Positions 55,522-64,000 of a stretch of DNA of 64,000 nt are shown piece after piece (positions within the stretch are counted from its first letter, which is position 1; each line of letters begins with the position of its first letter). Position numbers and translations under genes: made by a program. The notes under the pieces were generated by a model that was given only the letters and a program-made list of their open reading frames with translations, ran no database searches and had not been told where the DNA came from. Origin of the DNA: Dryas octopetala (lineage: Eukaryota > Streptophyta > Magnoliopsida > Rosales > Rosaceae); contig OY992836.1 in assembly GCA_963921425.1 (NCBI GenBank), positions 5,285,825 to 5,349,824 on the forward strand, written 5' to 3'.

Positions 55522-58500
55522 ATGGATCAATCAAGTTCAAGTGGTGTTAAGTCACACGTTGAGAAGCCTGAGAGATTCAGAGGATTTGATTTCAAGAGAT
55601 GGCAGCAAAAGATGTTGTTCTATCTAACAACTCTTAACTTGGCTAATGTCATTACCTCTGAGGCTCCCCAAGCACCAAAAGAGGGAGATATTCCTGATGC
55701 AACTCTGAAGGCCATAGAAGCCTGGAATAACAACGAGTTTCTTTGTAGAAACTACATTCTGAATGCTCTAGATGACATCTTGTATGATGTTTATTCATCT
55801 TTTAAGACTGCTAAAGAGTTATGGGAATCTCTGGACAAAAAGTACAAGTCTGAAATGGCAAGTTCAAATAAGTTTGTCATTGGGAAGTTTCTTAACTTCA
55901 AGATGAATGATGCCAAGTCTGTTGTCAAGCAAGTTGAAGAACTCCAGATCATTGTTCATGAGTTAGATGATGAGGGTATGAAACTGAACGAGAATTTTCT
56001 TGTTGGTTCTATTATTGAAAAATTACCTACATCTTGGAAGGATTTTAAGATATACCTTAAGCATCTAACTGAGGACATGGATTTGGGTGAGTTGGTTCTC
56101 AAAATTCGTGTGGAAGAAGATCATCGCAGAAATGAAAAGACTGATGTGTCAATGGAGGCAAGAGCCAACATCATTGAAGGAAGCACCTCAAAGGGAAAGC
56201 GTCCTCTGCTTTAGAAAAACAAAGGAAAGGCTGCTGCAAAGCAAGTATTCACTGCACAAAAGTTCAAAAATTTCAAGAAAATTAAAGGAAGCTGCTGGGT
56301 GTGTGGGAAGCCTGGACACAGAGCAAAGGACTGTCGCAACAAGAAGGATGGGAACGCTGGACCTTCCAACCAAGCAAACATTTCAGAGGATCACTTTGTT
56401 GTTGTTGTATCTGAGGTCAATTTAATGACTAATTCCAATGACTGGTGGATTGACACAGGAGCAACAAGACATGTTTTTGTTGAAAAGAATTTGTTTGCAA
56501 CATATGAACAAGTTTCTAGTGGAGAAAATCTGTACATGGGGAATGCCAGTACAGCTGCTGTTGAAGGAAAAGGAAAAGTGGTTCTCAAACTCACTTCTGG
56601 CAAAGAGCTTGCACTTACAAATGTGCTACATGTTCCTGAGATTCGAAAGAATCTAATTTCTGGTTCTATTCTTAGAAACAAGGGTTTCAAATTAGTCTTT
56701 GAATCTGATAAGTTTGTACTCACCAAGGGTGGGATGTATGTAGGAAAGGGCTACTTAGCTGGGGGGCTCTTCAAAGTTAATGTACTACTTACTGATGCTA
56801 TTAATAAGAATGCTAGCACTAGTGCTTCTGTTTATTTGCTTGAGTCATCTACATTATGGCATGCTAGATTAGGCCATGTTAACTTTCGTTCCTTACAAAG
56901 AATGGTTAGTATAGGCCTTTTTCCAAAATGTTCAATGAATCATACATCTAAATGTGAAATCTGCATTGAGTCTAATATGCAAGGCATTCCTATAAGTCTA
57001 TTGAAAAAACAAATGCAATCCTTGGATTAATTCACAGTGATCTTTGTGATTTTAAATCAACTCCAACTCGAGGAGGAAATAACTATTATATTTCTTTTAT
57101 TGATGATTGCAGCAAGTTTTTTTATGTCTATTTGATTAACAGTAAAGATGAAGCTTTGAATATGTTCAAAACATACAAAGCTGAAGTTGAAAATCAGCTA
57201 GACAAGAGAATTAAAATTCTTAGGTATGATAGAGGTGGTGAGTATGAATCAATAAGTTTGCTAAATTTTGTTCGATCTACTCATGGAATCATACATCAAG
57301 CGACAGCACCATATACTCCAATGCAAAATGGAGTTGCTGAACGTAAAAATAGAACTTTGAAAAACATGATTAACTCCATGTTAAATAGTTTTGGTGCACC
57401 ACATAATTTGTGGGGTGAAGCCCTCCTAGCTTGCAGCAAACACAATTTTGAATAGAATTCCTCATAAAAAGAGTGACCAATCCCCTTATGAAATCTGGAA
57501 AGGAACGTTGCCTACATATAAAACTATGAAAGTGTGGGGTTGTCTGGCAAAAGTTCAAATTCCTTTACCAAAGAGACAAAAGCGTGGACCAAAAACAGTG
57601 GACTGTGTGTTTATTGGTCATGTCAATAATAGTGCTGCTTATCGTTTTTTGGTTCACAAATCAGTAGTTGAAGACATACATATAAATACTATAATTGAGT
57701 CTGCTGAGGCTGAATTCTTTGAGAATATTTTTCCATACAAAGGCAGGTCATATACCAGTAAAAAACGAGTATATGAAGATGGAAAAATGCTTGCTAAAAA
57801 TGAAGAAAATAATGCCACAACCTCTGAGGTTCAAGAACACAATTTTGAACCACAAAGAAGTAAAAGAGCAAAAGTTACAAAGGACTTTGGACCTGACTTT
57901 ATGACTTTCCTAACAGAGGAAGAACCTCAATCATATAAGGCTGCAATGGAGTCACCAGAAGCAACTTATTGGAAAGAGGCAATTCAAAGTGAAGTGGAAT
58001 CCATTATGCATAATAATACATGGAAATTGGTTGATTTACCACCTGGAAATAAGCCAATTGGACACAAATGGATATTCAAAAAGAAACTAATACCAGATGG
58101 AACCATTGATAAGTATAAAGCTCGTCTCGTAGCTAAAGGGTTTCGTTAAAAAGAATGTCTGGATTTCTTTAATACATATTCACCTGTAACTAGAATTACT
58201 TCCATACGATTGCTAATAGCAATAGCTGCTCTACATAATATGGAAATACACCAGATGGATGTCAAAACGGCATTTTTAAATGGTAAACTAGAGGAAGAAA
58301 TATATATGGATCAGCCGGAAGGTTTTATTGTCAAGGGTCAAGAAAATAAAGTCTGCCAATTGCTTAAGTCATTATATGGACTTAAACAAGCTCCAAAACA
58401 ATGGCATGAAAAATTCGATCATACTATGATGTCTGATGGTTTTTCCATCAATGAATGTGACAAATGCGTTTACATCAAGCAAACAAAAAATGCTTATGTA

Positions 58501-59469
58501 ATTGTTTGTCTATATATGTGGATGATATGCTCATAATGGGAACCAATAAAGATGTGATTAACTCCACAAAGAAAATGCTAAATTCCAGTTTTGATATGAA
58601 AGATATGGGACTAGCAGACGTCATTCTTGGAGTAAGAATTCAAAGAAATTCTGATGGGTATATACTCACTCAATCCCATTATGTAGAAAAGGTCCTGAGC
58701 AAATTTGGTCATTATGATGATAAACCTGTAGTTACACCATTTGATCCAACTTGTAAGCTATCAAAAAATAGTGGTGATAGTGTATCTCAATTTGAATATA
58801 CTCAGGTTATAGGAAGCTTGATGTACATAATGAATTGTACAAGGCCTGATTTAGCTTATTCAATAAGCAGATTGAGTAGGTATTCAAGCAATCCTAGTAG
58901 AGATCATTGGAATGCTTTAGTTAGAGTATTAAAATACTTAAAGCATACAATAAATTATGGCTTGCATTACACCCAATATCCGCCAGTTTTAGAAGGATAT
59001 AGTGATGCAAATTGGATTTTTGGAAGCACGGAAAGTAAGTCTACAAGTGGTTATGTTTTTACACTTGGTGGAGCAGCTGTGTCATGGAAATCATCCAAAC
59101 AAACGTGTATAGCACGTTCGACAATGGAATCAGAATTTATAGCATTGGATAAAGCTGCCGAAGAGGCAGAATGGCTAAGGAATTTTCTGGAAGACATTCC
59201 ATTGTGGCCTAAGCCTTTAACTGCACTTTGTATTCATTGTGATAGAATGGCTGCGATACATAGAGCGCGCCAAAAACAAAATATACAATGGCAAGTCAAG
59301 GCATATAAGGTGACGACATAGCACAATACTACAATTGCTCTCCAATGGAATTATTTCATTGGATTATATTAAATCAAAGGAAAATATAGCTGATCCTTTG
59401 ACTAAAGGCCTACCGAAGGAGCAAGTTGTATTTACGTCGAGGGGAATGGGTCTAAAGCCAATTCAATGA
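55522..59469 (+). pseudogene. Copia gag-pol polyprotein with several frameshifts and nonsense codons
   Basis: ATG 55522. Domain order: gag of the UBN2 type (WQQKMLFYLTTLNLANVI, LWESLDKKYKSE); CCHC knuckle CWVCGKPGHRAKDC near 56300; protease WWIDTGATRHVF near 56445; GAG-pre-integrase LWHARLGHVNFRSLQRM; integrase with IDDCSKFF, LRYDRGGEYES and NGVAERKNRTL; RT with KARLVAKGFR, QMDVKTAFLNGKLEEEIYM and the YVDDMLIMG box near 58520; RNase [21 protein letters not shown] to KENIADPLTKGL. Lesions: TAG at 56212, a one-base loss near 56992, an extra base near 57430, TAA at 58147, a 2-bp gain directly in front of the YVDD box near 58515, and a further shift near 59265. TGA at 59467-59469 is the likely true end. 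It cannot make a complete polyprotein. Confidence 0.9.
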
Positions 59470-60075
59470 GTTACACCTAGTGGAAACCTAACCTAGTTGA
59501 TTGGAGATCCCATGGTCTAGGTTCAATAGGCAAACTAGTTGGGGAAAACTCAAAGTGAAAACACACAATTTCACTTATTTCTATGACAAAGAAATGTGTG
59601 TTCCTATAAGACGAGTAGGGTGAATTAATTTTCATAATCATGCTAATATCTTTTAAGTAAAAGGAATACTACATGATATTCTTAATTAACGTCACCTATA
59701 TGAGAGTGATGTGGGGTCAAATCCATGAGAATCGAAATGGCTAAATTCTCTAGAGCTCTCATGACATCGGGATTTGTTCAGGACCAAAATGAACACAATC
59801 GTATAAACTTGAAATATGTCAAGATGAGATATGTGTGATACTTATTGTCTTGTTTTACTATAATATAGTGAACAGTTCAAGATCATAAATTTACTGCCTC
59901 ACTAGGTAATTCCAATAAGTTATCACTAGGAAACGTTCAAGTCCAAAAGACACCTTTTCCGACGCACATCGATTCTAAGTTCTTTGAAATGACGATAAGT
60001 TACTAATTCATTTAGTAGCTTATTTTCTATTCAAATGTGGGGCACTGAAAGGTTTGAATAAAAAATGTGGGGTAT

Positions 60076-61058
60076 TGTTGGAACTTGTGGGATTAATTCC
60101 CACATCGAACATATATTTTAGTCACCTGAATTAGTAGGTGAGCCTTGGTCAGATGACTTACGAAAGAAGCAAAACAAAATTGCATCTTTTGGTTTTGTGG
60201 TATTATCGGTTAGGATAAGACAAGTTAGTTACAATGAAGAGATGAGACTAATAGTTTGAATTCAAACAATCAGTTTCAACTGTTTGTTCAAATGATCAGA
60301 CACCAGTTACAACGGTTTATTGAAATGATCAGACACAACTGCTTAGATCATCTCTTTATAAACACAACAACATACCAGACCAGACTAATTAATTTTTTCC
60401 TCCAGCTCTCTTCCCTCTTTTCTTTCCTAGAGAAACATAAAGTAAAGTTTGTTAGAATTCGAGTTTGTGTGCAAAGACTCGAATTGATAGTTATATCCTG
60501 CAAGATAGACATCCAGGAATCTACTGCACAAGGTGTAGAGGGTGAATTTTATGTCTTAGGAGATTGCATTTGCAAGCCTCTATCAATCCTAAACAAGTTA
60601 GTGATTTCCAATTTCACTCCCACTCTTATCTTATTGCTTCTGGTTGTATTCGATTTCATTGTTGTTGAAATTGTGAACTGAAAGTTTGTTGGCTTACATA
60701 CTTGATATATGTGATATAAAATTGCTATTGTAATTGTAGCTTATGCTTGATTACATCATTAATATAGATAGATATACTATAATATTGTAGAAGTTGTAAT
60801 CTGTGTGTGATTACATTATCGATATATATATATACAATAATTGTAGTTGCTTTTACTAATCTTATATTATAGTTTGTAGTTGAATCGTTATACTTTATTA
60901 TTAGTATTGTGATTTGATAATAACGTGTTGACTACATATGTAATATATTTTTAATATATATTAGCTTTTGTTTGTTTCTGATATATATTATTGCTACTGC
61001 AAGTGTTGATTCCAGTTTTTCAATACTTCTTATATCTCATATTAATTGATTCCTAACA
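60076..61058 (+). repeat. 3' LTR of the copia element
   Basis: 983 bp, colinear with the 5' LTR except for the extra segment near 60660-60760 and scattered substitutions and small indels. By eye this pair is more diverged than the Tat-element pair, so the insertion is older. Confidence 0.93.
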
Positions 61059-61200
61059 CAGGCATGGTTTCAAAAGGATCAACTTATCCTCTCTTACATC
61101 ACCTCTACTCTCTCTGAGAACATTTTTGCTCTCACAGTCGGCCTCTCCACTTCTCAGGCTGTTTCTTGATAGTGTAGGGCATGCATTGCTCTGTTTAAAA
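61059..61200 (+). mobile_element. Older copia element, gag continuation (right part)
   Basis: Immediately after the younger element the frame continues AWFQKDQLILSYITSTLSEN, then IFALTVGLSTSQAV, a well-conserved copia gag block, before stop codons and loss of similarity near 61150-61200. Joined to 54352-54596 it shows that the target was a gag reading frame. Confidence 0.75.
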
Positions 61201-61615
61201 TAGTTGGTGTTTGATTACCATAGCAGAAGAATTGCAAGAAATTTGCTTTAGTAATATAATTAAGCAAGTATTTTTTCTATTAATTGGTACAAGAATCAAA
61301 CATATGCAGTTACTATTGCCACCTACACTTCTAGCCACCAAAAAAAAAAAGATGGAGTGCAACTGGAGAAAATGGGGAGTGCGAAAATCGCCTCTCTCTT
61401 CAAAATCTTCACTCTAAGTTTCACTTTTAGTTTTTTACCAAAAAAAAAATTGTTTCACTTTTATTTATTTATTTATTTTTCCTTTCTCCTTCTTCTTATT
61501 TTCTTCTTTATCTTATCCTTCATCATCCTCCTTGTTGGTGTAGTTCTTCCACTTTCTAGGAGCCGAAGAACCCAAGTATATCATTTATCTTTTTGTCCCC
61601 TTCTCTTTAATTTTA
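61201..61615. other. Intergenic, T-rich
   Basis: Pyrimidine-rich tracts around 61440-61560. Nothing coding recognised. Confidence 0.4.
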
Positions 61616-61673
61616 GGGGATATGTGCTTTCTTTTCTATTTCTTTTCAAAGAGAAAAGAAAGCACATATCCCC
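61616..61673. repeat. Perfect hairpin with 22-bp arms
   Basis: The arm GGGGATATGTGCTTTCTTTT (plus CT) at 61616-61637 is exactly complementary to 61652-61673, with a 14-nt loop. A further short pair (CTTTTCAAAG in the loop and CTTTGAAAAG just after the right arm) adds an alternative fold. A 22-bp perfect palindrome around TTTCAATTGAAA follows at 61731-61752. Cause unknown: MITE core, or a small-RNA-like hairpin. Confidence 0.85.
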
Positions 61674-62033
61674 ACTTTGAAAAGATGATATATAGGGGAT
61701 ATATTATCTTTCACTAGTTTAATTGGTTCCTAATCTTTCAATTGAAAGATTACTAAAAGATTGACACACTAAGAGACATCCTAAGATAATAGAGAAAGAT
61801 TAGCTAAAATGGCTTTCTCTAAGAACAAAGAACCATGAGATATTTTTGACTTATGAATCATGGATCGACCTAGGCTCATCTCATGAGCATGATTCTCTAA
61901 TCTCAACTTGATTTAGTTGGAAGATCACACAAATGAAGGAAGAGTACGTATATACCACCAAGTTCCTTAAAATGAGTTAAGCCCTTTAAGTTACTGATTG
62001 GATCCGAGTACAAATTTACAACTGATGATAATT

Positions 62034-62430
62034 TCACTACAACAAAAATGTCGATAGATATCAGTCGTGGACTGATATCTATTTGGATAGCCACCTGATA
62101 TAACGCGTCGTGATATCTAATGTTCACATTTTAGATATCAGTTTTAAACTGATATGTAAACATTGTTTATATATCATTTTTGATATTATTACTGATATCT
62201 ATAAAATCCGAATATCAATAGTTCTGATCAATACATATCGTATTTGAAGTAGAATATGATATAAAACCATGATATCAATATCAGGTTTGAGGTAGAATAT
62301 GATTTAAAATCTTGATATCAATATCAGGTATATGATAAAATCTGATATGTAATCTCGATATCAATATCAGGTATGAAACATACTCTGATATCTAAATATT
62401 GTTTATATATCAAGTCTGAGAGAGAATCTG
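62034..62430 (+). mobile_element. CACTA (En/Spm) transposon end with subterminal repeats
   Basis: CACTACAACAAAAATGTCGA at about 62035 is a typical plant CACTA terminus. It is followed for about 400 bp by many copies, in both orientations, of TGATATC/GATATCA (for example ATATCAGTCGTGGACTGATA and TATCAGTTTTAAACTGATAT). Such arrays bind the transposase in En/Spm elements. The opposite end is not seen before 64000, so the element either continues past the window or is truncated. Confidence 0.75.
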
Positions 62431-64000
62431 ATATCAAAATGACATAACATTTCAGTTTTTAGACTAAAAATGATTTGGAATGTATGATATATATTAGTTT
62501 TTTTTTTCACCTAAAAAGGATATCAATGAATTAAATACAATTGTGCCTGTATTTTGAAATGGCCTGAAATTTGTGCAAGTATAAAATCTTTCATTCCCAT
62601 ATATTTCATATTTTAAGCACCAATAACATTCAAAGTACCCAAAAAGGGATTACAATATAATATCCAACAAGTAGTTCTATAGTTAAGGAAATACATAAAG
62701 AATTACTAAGGTATTATTGATGGTACTAATTTGAAGATACAAAAGCTGACAACTTCATCTAGCTAGTGGAGTAGAATCATTCACATCTTAAAGTTGTGTT
62801 GTATTAGCTTCGCTTGGTCTTCATATTGGACCACTGAAAACATCAAAGGAACATATATTAATTCTTAAATTTAATAACAAATTCATTGATAAAACTTGGA
62901 AAATATACTGATAGGTTAAAGTATACTGGAAGGTATATTGTTGAAAAAGGAGAAGACTGTTACATTGTTGACTGCCAGGAAATAGGTTTACTGGAGCAGC
63001 GCACACTCTCAAATTTTTAGAAACATAACTACAACTCCAATTGCTCTGAAAATTGGTGGAACAATACTAGACATACAGAGGTTCAAGTAAAAAAAATATC
63101 AAGTGTTTTAGAGTTGTAGTTTGATACAGTTTCATCATTCACTCAAGCTTAAGATTTGGGAGCATTGCTCATCCTCCAAATCTAAAGTTTGAGTGAAGGA
63201 TTCTACAGCCTCAAACCACATGATTTTAAATGATAAAACTTATCTTTAGTAGTCTAATATTATTCCCACAATTTCAGTTGATGACAATATCACAAGAAAC
63301 ACAAGGATAGGTTAAAAACATAGACATGCAAAAAGAGAATTAAGTTGCTGTCAGGTTTCAATTGGTTATAACATCATGCATTATATATTGATATGAAAAG
63401 GTGTTGCAATATGAGCATTCAATTCTCTTATCTGACCCTGCAGGGGCTATGTATAATCTAACATGTAGTCCTAAAATCATTTACACAATTGTATGTACAT
63501 GTATTTGAAAACTTCAAGATGATGATCGAAACAAATTCCAAAAGCAACTTGGAAAAACCAGTCACTCATATCCCACAAATAACAATAACAACATGCCTAT
63601 GCCACTTACACTTTTTCAAACCCGTAGGCTTTGCAACATGCCTTTAATTTTCATTAATCACATGAAAAGACACAAGCAACTAGAGATAACGAATATACTT
63701 ATAGTAATTAATTGATTAGTTAATTGGGCAACACCAACACCACATCATGACTGGTTTTTAGTCCATGTGACAAAAAGCAGTACAAATTGAGAGAACATGA
63801 GAGAACATAATATGCAGCTGAAGGGATTTCAATCATAAAAGAAACTAGGGGAGAAGGAAATACAAAAACTAACTATAAAAAGAAGAAAGAAGCACATATA
63901 AATATAAATGGCCATACCCATTAAAAAAAAAAAAAGTGAGTGGGGGTGACAACATGCAATTTGAGACCAGATAAATGGCTAAACCTCAAAATACTTGGAC
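62431..64000. other. No gene recognised; possibly the interior of the CACTA element
   Basis: AT-rich with no recognisable transposase (TNP2/TNPA) reading on either strand and no host gene. A short inverted pair (CAAGCTTAAGATTTGGGAG and CTCCAAATCTAAAGTTTGAG) lies at 63145-63195. Confidence 0.4.

Larger units (their letters stand above)
54597..61058 (+). mobile_element. Ty1/copia retrotransposon, 6.5 kb, complete but mutated
   Basis: The LTRs are 54597-55496 (900 bp) and 60076-61058 (983 bp), starting TGTTAGAACTTGTGGGATTA or TGTTGGAACTTGTGGGATTA and ending CCTAACA. The target duplication CAGGC is perfect (54592-54596 and 61059-61063). The purine-rich AAATGTGGGG lies just before the 3' LTR. The 3' LTR has an extra stretch of about 90 bp near 60660-60760, presumably lost from the 5' LTR. 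The polyprotein between them is broken. Lineage perhaps Tork-like, from the gag and pre-integrase sequence, at low confidence. Confidence 0.93.

Overview
The window is nuclear DNA of a flowering plant, almost certainly a eudicot. It shows GT-AG introns, AT-rich spacers, microsatellites, plant-type LINE, Ty1/copia and Ty3/gypsy retrotransposons, TRIM, MITE and CACTA sequences, and plant gene families (NIPA-type Mg transporter, type I MADS-box, GTE-related factor, RUG3-like RCC1 protein). All calls were made by reading the sequence; no database search was possible, and species and chromosome are not claimed.

Layout. 0-10 kb is mostly transposon debris: two LINE 3' tails, the first exons of an RCC1/RUG3-like gene on the minus strand, a hAT-like element with GC-rich ends, and a LINE endonuclease region split by a TG...CA palindromic element that itself carries a Tourist-like MITE. 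10.5-18.7 kb is the one clearly intact host gene, a nine-exon NIPA-type magnesium transporter. Its eighth intron is 4.9 kb long and holds a LINE relic. 20-21.9 kb holds a copia pol relic and a decayed LTR.

21.9-33.2 kb is a decayed type I (M-alpha, AGL62-like) MADS-box neighbourhood. It has one short intact ORF that has lost nearly all of its MADS domain, two broken copies arranged head to head, and repeated downstream flanks that reveal segmental duplication. A 347-bp TRIM and a solo LTR lie among them, and a second solo LTR lies just beyond.

36.7-48.9 kb is a full-length, young, 12.2-kb Ty3/gypsy element of the Tat type. It has 1.06-kb LTRs about 1% apart, the 5-bp target duplication GGACT, one long gag-pol frame broken only by four nonsense codons, two RNase H domains, a 71-bp tandem array, and an antisense three-exon gene (630 codons) with canonical splice sites and its own TATA box. 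The same LTR family is present as two solo LTRs with perfect target duplications.

49-50 kb holds a short GTE-like gene just downstream of the 3' LTR. 50.2-53.7 kb is a 3.4-kb solo gypsy LTR with a ten-unit 57-bp minisatellite. 54.6-61.1 kb is a complete but mutated copia element inserted in frame into the gag of an older copia element. 61-64 kb holds a 22-bp-arm hairpin and the end of a CACTA transposon with TGATATC-rich subterminal repeats, which runs out of the window.

Functionally, the host genes appear independent of each other. The biology of the window is mainly that of layered transposon insertion, LTR recombination and decay of a MADS cluster. The antisense spliced gene in the Tat element and the MADS-less ORF are the most interesting items.
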